Of a DNA stretch of 64,000 nucleotides, positions 1 through 8,551 are shown one piece after another. How positions within the stretch are numbered: the stretch's first letter is position 1; every line of letters starts with the position of its first letter. The notes under the pieces were generated by a model. That model was not told the DNA's origin and did no database searches. It saw nothing but the letters and a program-made list of their open reading frames with translations. The DNA lies in NCBI GenBank assembly GCA_012955965.1, contig JABBZI010000006.1, forward strand, positions 62,001 to 126,000. Direction: 5' to 3'. The stretch is from Clostridioides difficile (GTDB lineage Bacteria > Bacillota > Clostridia > Peptostreptococcales > Peptostreptococcaceae). The position numbers and the translations under genes were made by a program.

Positions 1-1332
1 TGTTTCAACTGCTTTTCTTTCTTTTTCAATTTTTATATCTATGTTCGTTTTATTTATAGATTTTCTTATATCTTCTATACGTGATGTAAGTATTTTTGAA
101 CGTTCTAAAAATGTATCATTGTCATAAATACCTTGTTCTAAAAAATCATGTAATCGCTCTTTTTGTTTTTCGAGATTATTAAATTCCTTATTTAAACTTA
201 CTAAAGTATTCTCTAAATTATCTTTAATTTTAAAATTATCTTTTTCTTCCTTTAAAGATAGTTTGTAATCCATTAACCACTTATTTAAAACTGATAAAAT
301 TTTATTTTCTAATATGTATAATTTTGTAGCTTTATTTTTACAATTAGTACAGACCATATATTTCTCATATCCACTTGATGTAGTATTGGATTTAGCTACT
401 AAAGTATGATTGCAGTATCCACATTTTACAATTCCAGCTAATGGATTAGTTATTTTATTGTTTGGTGTAGGAGAATTACTACGCTTTTTTCTTATATTCT
501 GCGCTTTACTCCATACATCTTCACTTATTATTGGTTCATGTTTTCCTTTTACTTCAATCTGTTCTTCAATACCTCTAGTTCTGCTAGAATTTCTTTTTCT
601 CTCAACTTTATTCCATACTATATATCCACAATACACTTTATTTTTTATAATATCTCTAACTCCTTTTTCATACCAAGTCCTACCTGTTGTTGTTTTATAA
701 CCAAGTTCGTTTAAATAACTAGATATTTTACATGCACCATCTCCCTTTAAATACATATCAAAGATTATTCTAACAACAGTTGCTTTATCTTCATTGATTA
801 TAAGTATTCTTTCTTTATTGTTTAAATATTTAATGTCATACCCATAAGGAGGTGCTTGAGCTATAAATTTACCTTCTTCAATACTTTTAATTTTTCCTCT
901 TTGCATACGCCTAGATATTAATTTTAATTCTTTACGAGCCATAAAAGCTTCAAACTCTGAATATTCTTCATCAAACTCATCATTTAAATCATAAATTTTT
1001 CTAGGAGTAATAATTTTTGTCTTAGATTTTTTAAATGTATCTAATATCAATCCCTGGTCTTGCATATTTCCACGTCCTAAACGGTCGATATCCATTACTA
1101 AAACTGCATCATAGTTACTATTTTTAACTTCATCTAGTAGTTCTACCATTTTAGGTCTGTATTCTATACTTTCACCAGAAATAAGCTCTTCTTTAATATC
1201 AATGACATTCAAATCCTGCTCTTTTGCTAACTTTAAAAGAGTTGTCTTATGCCTACTTAGTGTTTCAAATTCGCCTCTATGTTCTGCTTCTTCATCAGCT
1301 CTGCTTTTACGTAAGTAAATTGCGACATTCAT
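1..1332 (-). CDS. Large serine recombinase, C-terminus off the left edge
   Basis: The reading frame is open from its ATG at 1332 to the window edge (444 codons), so the gene is partial. The N-terminus has the serine-recombinase signature YLRKSRAD with the catalytic Ser at about residue 10, followed by a resolvase fold, a Recombinase domain (PPYGYD region) and a zinc ribbon with CGYC and CTNC pairs, then a charged coiled-coil stretch. An AAGGAGTG ribosome site lies just upstream of the ATG. Family members integrate and excise conjugative transposons, phages and smaller islets with attP/attB chemistry. It is transcribed toward the left edge, so by analogy with the recombinase at 15813-17411 its element end should lie just left of the window. 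It is a different protein from that second recombinase. Confidence 0.9.
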   Translation of the reverse strand, partial: MNVAIYLRKSRADEEAEHRGEFETLSRHKTTLLKLAKEQDLNVIDIKEELISGESIEYRPKMVELLDEVKNSNYDAVLVMDIDRLGRGNMQDQGLILDTFKKSKTKIITPRKIYDLNDEFDEEYSEFEAFMARKELKLISRRMQRGKIKSIEEGKFIAQAPPYGYDIKYLNNKERILIINEDKATVVRIIFDMYLKGDGACKISSYLNELGYKTTTGRTWYEKGVRDIIKNKVYCGYIVWNKVERKRNSSRTRGIEEQIEVKGKHEPIISEDVWSKAQNIRKKRSNSPTPNNKITNPLAGIVKCGYCNHTLVAKSNTTSSGYEKYMVCTNCKNKATKLYILENKILSVLNKWLMDYKLSLKEEKDNFKIKDNLENTLVSLNKEFNNLEKQKERLHDFLEQGIYDNDTFLERSKILTSRIEDIRKSINKTNIDIKIEKERKAVET

Positions 1333-1390
1333 TAAATCACACTCCTTGAATATATTATATTCAACAACAAATTGATTATATTTAAAATAC

Positions 1391-1440
1391 AAAAAATAAA
1401 TCCTCAAAATATAAGATATATTTTTAAGGATTTATTTTTT
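1391..1440 (-). terminator. Terminator of the AraC-family gene
   Basis: Inverted repeat AAAAAATAAATCCT / AAGGATTTATTTTTT with a T-rich tail when read on the minus strand, 75 bases after the stop of the gene at 1516-2388. Confidence 0.75.
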
Positions 1441-1515
1441 ATATGGTAATTTCTATAGTCTATTTAAAATATTATAATTTGAATAAATGTTTATATTTAT
1501 AGTTTTAAACATTAA

Positions 1516-2388
1516 TTATATTTTAAATTTGAAATTATTTTTTACAACAGGTATCCATACTTCAAACTTAGCATTTTGTGGGTCTGGATTTAAGTAAAGC
1601 TCAATATCTGGACCATTATCATATTCATACCCAGAAGTAGGTAGCCATTCTGTTACAATACGCTTTTCTAATTCTTGAATTGCCTTTGGGCATTGTCCTT
1701 CTCCAGAGAATATAGCCCAAGTAAAAGCTGGAATAGTGTATTCGTCTAATGTATCATCTATAGATTTTGTACTTGAAACTGATATAAAATACTTCCATTC
1801 TTCTAAATCATTGCAAATACTTATACCTAATACACCTTGAGGTTGACTATCCATCATAGGTATTAACTTTTGAAGAGTTCCATCTAAAGCAACTTTTTGC
1901 CACATTTGAGGAACAATTTCAAAATTCTTTTCTAATTCAGTGTGAAGTGGTTGAGATACACCAACTATACGAAATGCTTCTTTTTTTTCAATTCTATAAT
2001 TCATTTCTTCGGCTCCTTTTATACTAATTTTGAAGCTGATTGGTGGAAAGGCCTTTAAAGTTGTTATTTCTCCTTTTTTTATAACTGATGGAGCAACGCC
2101 ATGAATGCTTTTAAATGCACGATTAAAGGCTGTTGGAGAAGAATAGCCATATTTTAAAGCCACATCAATTATTTTTTTATCATCATTCTGCAATTCTACA
2201 GCCGCCAAAGACATCCGTCTACGACGAATATATTCAGAAAGTGGTACATCTGCCATATAGGCAAACATTCTTTGAAAATGATATGTAGAGCAACAAGCTA
2301 TTTTTGCCACTTGTTCATATTCAATTTCTTTTGCTATGTTTTCTTCAATATAGTTAATTGCTTTGTTTAATCTTTCAATCCATTCCAT
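1516..2388 (-). CDS. AraC-family regulator with GyrI-like effector domain
   Basis: 290 residues. Residues 1-110 form the double helix-turn-helix AraC DNA-binding domain (CSTYHFQRMFAY, then DVALKYGYSSPTAFNRAF). Residues from about 125 to the end match the GyrI-like/AraC_E_bind fold that binds small cationic molecules in Rob, SoxS-like and TipAS-type regulators; the segment ending EVWIPVV is typical of its C-terminus. An AAGGAGC ribosome site precedes the ATG. It is monocistronic, with its own terminator. A role in sensing drugs or toxic amphiphiles is plausible for the family; nothing here identifies the ligand or target genes. Confidence 0.88.
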   Translation of the reverse strand: MEWIERLNKAINYIEENIAKEIEYEQVAKIACCSTYHFQRMFAYMADVPLSEYIRRRRMSLAAVELQNDDKKIIDVALKYGYSSPTAFNRAFKSIHGVAPSVIKKGEITTLKAFPPISFKISIKGAEEMNYRIEKKEAFRIVGVSQPLHTELEKNFEIVPQMWQKVALDGTLQKLIPMMDSQPQGVLGISICNDLEEWKYFISVSSTKSIDDTLDEYTIPAFTWAIFSGEGQCPKAIQELEKRIVTEWLPTSGYEYDNGPDIELYLNPDPQNAKFEVWIPVVKNNFKFKI

Positions 2389-2770
2389 AAAATCAGCTCC
2401 TTGTAATTTATATAATATCTATTTTAAAATAGTTAATCCTCTCTTTCTATGCACTAATTAACTAGCCTAATAGAGAATGAGCATGAGAAAGTTTGTAATT
2501 AACTACAAAAATGACTAAATAGTATTGTTTTTCACATTAAAGTATATCATAATTTAACAATTAAATTTATATAAGATAACAGTTTTAAAATATTATGAAA
2601 TTTTTATAATATTTTAGATTAAACATTTAATCATATGTAATATTTTATTCATAGTTAACTATTTTGAAGTTTACCCTTAACCAAATAAAGCTTAGGCAGT
2701 CAATTATAAATATTGATTGAGAATAGGACAATTTTTAAGATACATAAAATATAAAAAGGAGGGGATTTAA
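2389..2770. other. Intergenic region between divergent genes
   Basis: 382 AT-rich bases between the AraC gene (minus) and the small gene at 2771 (plus). A small inverted repeat TTTGTA-attaac-TACAAA lies near 2490-2507, and a good plus-strand promoter is annotated separately at 2713-2741. I see no RNA element or further gene. Confidence 0.6.
2713..2741 (+). promoter_or_regulatory. SigA-type promoter for the 2771 gene
   Basis: TTGATT at 2713-2718, 17-base spacer, TAAGAT at 2736-2741, about 30 bases ahead of the start codon. Confidence 0.55.
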
Positions 2771-3052
2771 ATGCCAAAGATAGAAAAAGACTTAGATGGT
2801 ACAACTGCTATAATATATCTAAATGATGATGTAGATGTTCCAACAGACGATAATGGTTATAAAATATCCATGACAGTACTACACGGAAAGACAATATGCC
2901 ATGTAGTATCTCCTGAAACAATATTAGGAAGAAAATTCACATTAGAGGAAAAGCAAGAAAAAGATACAATAATATATGAAGCAATAGAAAAAATAATGGT
3001 AGATAGACAATTACAAATAAAAAATTCAAACAAAGAAGCTGCTAGTCATTAG
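2771..3052 (+). CDS. Small hypothetical protein
   Basis: 93 residues behind a strong AAAAGGAGGGG ribosome site and a recognisable promoter, so it is very probably expressed. I do not recognise the family. The protein is soluble-looking and acidic in its first third (repeated Asp in DDVDVPTDDNGYKI), has a middle beta-rich part with one Cys and His (KTICHVVSPETILGRKF) and a charged helical C-terminus. There is no signal peptide or membrane segment. It stands alone between the AraC gene and the esterase operon, inside the probable left-hand element. No function is assigned. Confidence 0.7.
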   Translation: MPKIEKDLDGTTAIIYLNDDVDVPTDDNGYKISMTVLHGKTICHVVSPETILGRKFTLEEKQEKDTIIYEAIEKIMVDRQLQIKNSNKEAASH

Positions 3053-3110
3053 CACTTCTTTGATAAATTAAGTAGGACAAGTCTTTTTTATAATATATTC
3101 TATAATGCCA

Positions 3111-3165
3111 TTGACTTATAGTCTAATTAAACTATAATATAAACATAAATAATCTAATTAGACTA
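3111..3165 (+). promoter_or_regulatory. Promoter with palindromic operator for the esterase/PadR operon
   Basis: TTGACT at 3111-3116 and a perfect TATAAT at 3133-3138 (16-base spacer) form a strong promoter. It overlaps an 11-bp inverted repeat, TAGTCTAATTA at 3119-3129 and TAATTAGACTA at 3155-3165, which brackets the -10 box and the expected start of transcription. The repeat looks like an operator, and the PadR gene at 4109 in the same operon is the natural candidate to bind it. Confidence 0.6.
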
Positions 3166-3210
3166 TCAGAAAAAATAAGTATAATAAGAGTTTAAGAAAG
3201 GATAATAATA

Positions 3211-4059
3211 ATGATTAAATCATTTTTAATGTTAGGTCAGTCCAATATGGCTGGAAGAGGATTCATAAGTGAAGTGCCTCCAATTTATAATGAGAGAATA
3301 CTGATGTTACGTAATGGAAGATGGCAAATGATGACAGAGCCTATTAATTATGACCGTCCAGTTTCTGGGATAAGTCTTGCTGCATCATTTGCAGAGGCAT
3401 GGTGTTGTGAAAACAAGGAGGATAGAATTGGTCTAATTCCTTGTGCTGAGGGGGGCAGTTCTTTAGATGAATGGAATGTAGATGCTATACTTTTCAAACA
3501 TGCTATAAGTGAAGCTAAATTTGCTATGAAAAGCAGTGAATTGACAGGGATTTTGTGGCATCAAGGAGAAAATGACAGTAATAATAGTAACTATAAATTT
3601 TATTATAAAAAATTACTTTCTATTATTGATGCTCTTAGAAAAGAATTAAATATTCCAGATATACCTATTATCATTGGTGGCTTGGGAGATTTCTTAGGCA
3701 AAGTAGGCTTTGGAAAAAGTTGTACTGAGTATGCATTTATCAATCAAGAGTTACAAAAATTTGCCTTTGAACAAGATAATTGTTACTTTGTTACAGCCAC
3801 AGGTCTTACATCTAATCCTGATGGTATTCATATTGATGCCATATCTCAAAGAAAATTTGGATTACGTTATTTTGAAGCTTTTTATAATAAAAAGCACGTT
3901 ATGGAAGAATTAGCTAATGAAAATGAATTGATAATATCTAGTGATTCCAAAATATATACAAAAACAGAAAAAATATATATAAATAGTATGGATTTGGCAC
4001 TAGGAAAGATATCATATGATGAATTTGAATCTCAACTTATCAAACTTAATGATAATTAG
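3211..4059 (+). CDS. SGNH/GDSL acetylesterase (sialate O-acetylesterase-like)
   Basis: 282 residues. The N-terminal block has GQSNMAGRG with the nucleophile Ser near residue 11, a central WHQGEND motif, and DGIHID near residue 210 as the Asp/His end of the catalytic triad. These are the landmarks of the SASA/DUF303 carbohydrate-esterase family, which removes acetyl groups from sugars. There is no signal peptide, so it should be cytoplasmic. About 55 residues at the C-terminus lie beyond the usual fold and are not recognised. It is first in an operon with the PadR regulator at 4109 and is preceded by a strong promoter with a palindromic operator. Substrate unknown. Confidence 0.82.
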   Translation: MIKSFLMLGQSNMAGRGFISEVPPIYNERILMLRNGRWQMMTEPINYDRPVSGISLAASFAEAWCCENKEDRIGLIPCAEGGSSLDEWNVDAILFKHAISEAKFAMKSSELTGILWHQGENDSNNSNYKFYYKKLLSIIDALRKELNIPDIPIIIGGLGDFLGKVGFGKSCTEYAFINQELQKFAFEQDNCYFVTATGLTSNPDGIHIDAISQRKFGLRYFEAFYNKKHVMEELANENELIISSDSKIYTKTEKIYINSMDLALGKISYDEFESQLIKLNDN

Positions 4060-4108
4060 ATAATATTTATTAATAGATTAGAAAATATAACTTGAAAGAG
4101 GCGATTTT

Positions 4109-4630
4109 TTGATACCATTATTAATTTTGGGGTTATTAAAACAAACCCCAAATTCTTATGGATATGAGTTATTAGCATCAATGGAAAAGAAGCATTATAA
4201 GTATATAGTAAATTTCACTAAAGGTTCTTTTTATTATAATTTACAGCAACTTGAAGAAAAAAAGTTTATTGAAAAAGTTGAAAATAAACAATCTAATAAG
4301 AATAGAGAAACTCACAACTACATAATTACTGAACTAGGATGCCAAGAATTTGAAAAACTAATGTATAAGTACGGTTCTAAAACAGAGTATATAAATCTAT
4401 CATTTTACGCAGCGCTTTTATTTGCCAATGATTATAAAAATGAAAAGTTGATAGAATTATTGGAAATGCAAATTAAGCAAACTCAAGTAAGAATTTCTCT
4501 ATTAAATGAATCTATAGAAAATGATAAAACAAATTCTCTTTATTTTAAAATGATGTTAGAGAATTCTCTTTCTCATCACTTAGTGAATATAGAGTGGTTT
4601 GAGAAATTATTAAATAATATTAAAGATTGA
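4109..4630 (+). CDS. PadR-family transcriptional regulator
   Basis: 173 residues from a TTG start with AAAGAGG upstream. The opening PLLILGLLKQTPNSYGYEL and the wing GSFYYNLQQLEEKKFI are characteristic of the PadR winged helix; the rest is the helical dimerisation region, as in PadR/Vir_C proteins. It lies 49 bases after the esterase gene and is probably co-transcribed from the promoter at 3111, where the palindrome suggests autoregulation. PadR proteins usually repress and are released by small aromatic or drug-like ligands; the ligand here cannot be read from the sequence. Confidence 0.88.
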   Translation: MIPLLILGLLKQTPNSYGYELLASMEKKHYKYIVNFTKGSFYYNLQQLEEKKFIEKVENKQSNKNRETHNYIITELGCQEFEKLMYKYGSKTEYINLSFYAALLFANDYKNEKLIELLEMQIKQTQVRISLLNESIENDKTNSLYFKMMLENSLSHHLVNIEWFEKLLNNIKD

Positions 4631-4983
4631 TGTTAGTAATAAAAATCTACATATTGTACTTTATATAAATGTAGGATATACATTAAAATAAGGCAGATAA
4701 ATTCTATTGGAATGTCTGTCTTTTTGTTATATAAAATCTTAAAAGTCATTTATACTATGTAAATAAAATTTGCAAATGTAAAACTATTCATTGTTGAATT
4801 ATAAATATTTAGGGTTAAAAGTATGGTATTTGATATAATGGAATTGTTTGTGTGTATGGACTAATAAATAGAGATAATTATAAGATAATTGCATTTATGA
4901 ATAACCATAAAAATAATAAATTATTTTTTATACTGACTTTTTTATAGTCTAAATCGTTATATATAATGACGGAGGTGGTAATA
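4631..4983. other. Intergenic region before the ECF sigma gene
   Basis: Holds the terminator of the preceding operon (4690-4725) and then about 250 AT-rich bases. The sigma operon promoter must lie here, perhaps using a non-SigA motif recognised by the sigma factor itself, but I cannot pick it out with confidence. Confidence 0.5.
4690..4725 (+). terminator. Terminator after the PadR gene
   Basis: Stem AAGGCAGA / TCTGTCTT with one wobble pair, followed by a run of five T. Confidence 0.65.
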
Positions 4984-5499
4984 GTGAATGATGCTCGGAT
5001 TATATCAAAAATAAAAGCAGGGGAAAAAGAATTATTTGATACTCTAATCAAAAAATACTATGATAGCATCTATTGTTATTGTTATCGCCATGTAGACAAT
5101 CAAATGACTGCACAAGATTTAACTCAAGATGTATTTATAACAGTTATAAAAAACATAAGTGATTATAAACATTATGGTAAGTTTGAAAACTATTTATATG
5201 TTATTGCTAAAAACAAGTGTAAGGACTTATGGAAGAAAAAGCAACCAATATATTTAGAGTCATTAGATAAAGAGATTTCAAAGCAAGAATTAGTAGATGT
5301 TGAAAACAAAATATTTGTAAAAGAAGCTTTGATTAAACTACCAGAAACAGAATTTGAAGTGATAATTTTAAGGTATTATCATGATTTAAAGTTTAAGGAT
5401 ATTGCTAAGATTATGGATTCAAGCGTCTCTGTCACAAAGTATAGAATGAATAGAGCATTAAAAAAACTAAAATTATATCTGGAAGGAGGTAAATTATGA
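4984..5499 (+). CDS. ECF-type RNA polymerase sigma factor
   Basis: 171 residues. Region 2 (DTLIKKYYDSIYCYCYRHV to NYLYVIAKNKCKDLWKKK) and region 4 (LPETEFEVIILRYYHDLKFKDIA with its helix-turn-helix) are both present and there is no region 3, which defines the ECF class. A longer in-frame start exists at 4966, but the ribosome site GGAGGTGG at 4971-4978 sits inside that version and points to the GTG at 4984. Its stop overlaps the next start (ATGA), so the following membrane protein is translationally coupled and probably its anti-sigma factor. The ABC exporter genes that follow are likely part of the same regulon. C. difficile has several such factors (csfT/U/V type); I cannot say which this is. 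Confidence 0.9.
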   Translation: MNDARIISKIKAGEKELFDTLIKKYYDSIYCYCYRHVDNQMTAQDLTQDVFITVIKNISDYKHYGKFENYLYVIAKNKCKDLWKKKQPIYLESLDKEISKQELVDVENKIFVKEALIKLPETEFEVIILRYYHDLKFKDIAKIMDSSVSVTKYRMNRALKKLKLYLEGGKL

Positions 5500-6257
5500 A
5501 AAATAAAAAACTTAAAGAAAGTTTATATGAGTATAAAGTTCCAAAATACAATGTTTCAGCACTTGAAAAAACAGTTAAAGCTATACATGAATTAACATTT
5601 AATCATGCAGATAAGAGAATGAATAGTATAGAATTTTTTATCTCTCAAATTGGCTTTATACGAAAAAGAACTTGGATTATACAATTTTTAGTACTGTGCA
5701 TAATATGCTTATTTTTATTTAATACATCAAGAGATAGTAATTCACTTTACAATACTTTATCCTTGATTTCTGCTACATTTCCACTTTTTATCTTAACTAA
5801 TATAGAAGAGTTAGCAAAAGTGTATAATAGTAGTGTTTTAGAAATAGAATTTTCAACAAAAAATACACTACACAAAATTATTGCTACTAGAATGCTAGTA
5901 TTTGGGATAAGTGATTTGTTGTTTATGCTTATTATTTTGATATCTGCCAAACAAACTATTAATTTAAATGTACTGTACATAATAATTTATATACTAGTGC
6001 CATTTAACTTAATGTGTATAGGATGTATGGAAATTATAAATAAAAACAAAGGTAAAAATACGAATTATTATTGTATGATATATGGCGTATCTCTTGTATT
6101 ATTGATATTTACACTAGGTACTTTTAGAAAAAGTATATATCAATTTGAATCAATAAACCAATGGCTAATTGTTTTTATGGTCACATCAGCAATATTAGTA
6201 TATGAAATAAGAAAAACATGGAGACATATTCGTTCGTTTGAAAATATTATTGTCTAA
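5496..6257 (+). CDS. Multi-pass membrane protein, probable anti-sigma partner
   Basis: 253 residues. A cytoplasmic N-terminal segment of about 70 residues is followed by six predicted membrane spans (for example RTWIIQFLVLCIICLFLF and IVFMVTSAILVYEI). It overlaps the ECF sigma gene by four bases and is followed 38 bases later by an ABC ATPase gene. Position and topology suggest it holds the sigma factor at the membrane until a signal arrives, but there is no recognisable zinc-binding anti-sigma motif. An alternative is a membrane subunit of the exporter encoded downstream. Confidence 0.65.
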   Translation: MKNKKLKESLYEYKVPKYNVSALEKTVKAIHELTFNHADKRMNSIEFFISQIGFIRKRTWIIQFLVLCIICLFLFNTSRDSNSLYNTLSLISATFPLFILTNIEELAKVYNSSVLEIEFSTKNTLHKIIATRMLVFGISDLLFMLIILISAKQTINLNVLYIIIYILVPFNLMCIGCMEIINKNKGKNTNYYCMIYGVSLVLLIFTLGTFRKSIYQFESINQWLIVFMVTSAILVYEIRKTWRHIRSFENIIV

Positions 6258-6295
6258 ATAAAAAATAAGAATATACAATATCAGGAGGGATAAGT

Positions 6296-7162
6296 ATGGA
6301 GCTAAGTGTAGAAGGATTAACAAAACAGTATAATAACAAAATTATAGTAGATAAAATAGAATTTAGATTAAATGAAGGTATATATGGATTTTTAGGAGAA
6401 AATGGAGCAGGAAAGACTACTCTTATGAGAATGATTTGTGGGATATTAAGCCCATCATCTGGAGAAGTAAAGATAGATGGTAAAAATAACTTGGATATGG
6501 GAGAAGATTTTAGAGATATGATTGGGTATCTTCCTCAAGACTTTGGATATTATCCAGATTTTACTGCAAAAGAATTTATGTTATATATAGCTTCATTAAA
6601 GGGATTGATGCCTAGTCATGCAAAGAAAAAAACACAAGAATTATTGGAAATGGTCGGTTTATCAGATGTAATTAATAAAAAAATAAAAACATTCTCTGGG
6701 GGTATGAAACAAAGGCTAGGATTTGCTCAAACACTACTTAACGACCCTAAAATTTTAATATTAGATGAACCAACAGCAGGATTAGACCCTAAAGAACGAG
6801 TTAGATTTCGTAATTTAATTTCAGAATTCTCTAAAAAGAAAATAATTATTTTATCTACTCATATTGTATCTGATGTAGAGTATATTGCAGATAAGATTTT
6901 AATAATGAAAAAAGGAAGTTTTATTTTAACTGGTTCAGTTGAAGATGTAACTTCAAAAATAAAAGATAAAGTGTGGAAATGTGTAATTAATGAAAATGAA
7001 TTAGAGTATCTGTCTGATAGATATTGTTTAGCAAATATTCATCATTCTGGAGGAGTCGTAAATCTTAGAATTGTAAGTGACATAAAACCACATGATAATG
7101 CATGTAATTTAAAACCAACATTAGAAGATTTGTATTTATACTGTATTAACGAGGGACTATAA
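6296..7162 (+). CDS. ABC transporter ATP-binding protein
   Basis: 288 residues with Walker A (GENGAGKTT near residue 37), Q-loop, signature FSGGMKQR and Walker B ILILDEPTAGLD followed by the switch His (STHIVSD). The subfamily is the ABC-2 exporter type used for bacteriocin, antibiotic or lipid export. A C-terminal extension of about 70 residues is normal in this group. It has a clear AGGAGGG ribosome site and is followed 18 bases later by its permease gene. Being in one operon with an ECF sigma factor suggests an envelope-stress or peptide-resistance role. Confidence 0.92.
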   Translation: MELSVEGLTKQYNNKIIVDKIEFRLNEGIYGFLGENGAGKTTLMRMICGILSPSSGEVKIDGKNNLDMGEDFRDMIGYLPQDFGYYPDFTAKEFMLYIASLKGLMPSHAKKKTQELLEMVGLSDVINKKIKTFSGGMKQRLGFAQTLLNDPKILILDEPTAGLDPKERVRFRNLISEFSKKKIIILSTHIVSDVEYIADKILIMKKGSFILTGSVEDVTSKIKDKVWKCVINENELEYLSDRYCLANIHHSGGVVNLRIVSDIKPHDNACNLKPTLEDLYLYCINEGL

Positions 7163-7180
7163 ATATATAAGGAGATAAAT

Positions 7181-8422
7181 ATGTCTATATTAATTAAATT
7201 TGAATTAAAAAAAATAATAAAAAGAAAGTCTACAATAGCAGTTATTTTAGGAAGTTTAGCTCTAAGTATGATTCTTTTTTCTTTAATGCCATTTCAAGAA
7301 AGAGCTAATGATGAGAGCGGAAAAGATTATAGAGGTCTACAGGCTATAGAACTAAAAAAGCAACAATCTAAATTAAATGAGGGGTACATAACAGATAAAA
7401 AAGTAGAAAATTCAGTTAAAGAATATCAAAAAATGTTTAATAATCCAAACAATATTATAAAAGATGAGAATGGATTTTCAGATTTTAAACCAGATATTTA
7501 CTGGAAATTCTTTTATCCTAATAAGAGTTTTTATAATTTTATAGCAGAATCATATAGTAAGCCCAATGATTTGGATTCCTCTATAATTAAAACAATGTCA
7601 CTAAAAAATGGTATTGATTTTTATAAGTCTAGAAATAAAAAAATAAATACAATCTTAAATATGGAATATAAAGATGGTAATTATACACAAAAAGAAAAGG
7701 AATTTTGGTTATCTAAGAATAAGGAAATAAGTGAACCCTATTTAAATGGATATTATAAAGGTTGGGATGATTTTATATTGTCGAGAGATTTGTTGATTTT
7801 TACTATATTAGCTATTTGTATAAGTATAGCTTCTGTATTTTCAGGAGAATACCAATCAGGTACTGACTCAGTGATATTGTCTTCTAAATATGGAAAAAGC
7901 AAAGTTATAACTGCTAAAATAATAAGTTCATTTTTATTTGGTACAATTATTTTTATAATAAATACAATTATATGTATTGGAATACTCATTTTGTCTTTTG
8001 GAATGGATGGCTGGAATTTACCACTACAACTTATAGATAGCTCAGTTCCATATCCATATACACTTTTACAAGCAACTTTACTAAGCGTATTAATTATTTA
8101 TATGATATTACTAGCATTAATTAGTTTTACACTTTTATTATCCTCTTGCATGAAATCACCTTTTCCAGTTTTAATTACGAATATAATAATACTTCTTGTA
8201 CCAATGTTTTTACAATATAGTGAAACCAATAAACTTTATAATCTGATTTTACGAATTTTGCCATCAAATGCTATTTCATTTTCATTTACTAATTATATAG
8301 ATTACAAAATTGGTAATTTAATAATAGATTTGCCAACTATGATTATTTTTACATGTTTAGTATTTACAATTCTTTTCTTACCTTTTATTAAAAATAATTT
8401 TAAAAAACACCAAGTTAATTAA
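7181..8422 (+). CDS. ABC-2 type permease
   Basis: 413 residues. One membrane span near residues 20-37, then a large extracytoplasmic domain of about 160 residues rich in Lys, Asn and Tyr, then five more spans toward the C-terminus (for example LLIFTILAICISIASVF). This one-plus-five topology with a large first loop is common in ABC-2 exporters for peptides and antibiotics. It is the last gene of the sigma-linked operon, which ends at the terminator at 8437. Confidence 0.85.
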   Translation: MSILIKFELKKIIKRKSTIAVILGSLALSMILFSLMPFQERANDESGKDYRGLQAIELKKQQSKLNEGYITDKKVENSVKEYQKMFNNPNNIIKDENGFSDFKPDIYWKFFYPNKSFYNFIAESYSKPNDLDSSIIKTMSLKNGIDFYKSRNKKINTILNMEYKDGNYTQKEKEFWLSKNKEISEPYLNGYYKGWDDFILSRDLLIFTILAICISIASVFSGEYQSGTDSVILSSKYGKSKVITAKIISSFLFGTIIFIINTIICIGILILSFGMDGWNLPLQLIDSSVPYPYTLLQATLLSVLIIYMILLALISFTLLLSSCMKSPFPVLITNIIILLVPMFLQYSETNKLYNLILRILPSNAISFSFTNYIDYKIGNLIIDLPTMIIFTCLVFTILFLPFIKNNFKKHQVN

Positions 8423-8436
8423 ATTATGGAATGTAA

Positions 8437-8490
8437 AAAGCTCAAGGATACAGAAATTAACTGTAATTTATTTCTATATCCTCGAGCTTT
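8437..8490. terminator. Long bidirectional hairpin terminator
   Basis: Outer stem AAAGCTCAAGGATA / TATCCTCGAGCTTT with one mismatch, continuing into a second complementary stretch (AGAAATTAA / TAATTTATTTCT). It closes the exporter operon and lies next to the presumed right end of the left-hand element. Confidence 0.75.
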
Positions 8491-8551
8491 GAAGTTTTGT
8501 ATTTAAGATAAGCAATTATAAAATATGTAGTTTAGAGATTATAAATTTATG

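Noticed and set aside
410-700. A 96-codon plus-strand frame at the left edge
   Set aside because: It lies opposite the serine recombinase coding frame and has no ribosome site or domain.
1-1332. Assigning the recombinase to a named conjugative transposon such as CTn5
   Set aside because: Only its N-terminal 444 residues are visible and none of the conjugation genes is in the window.
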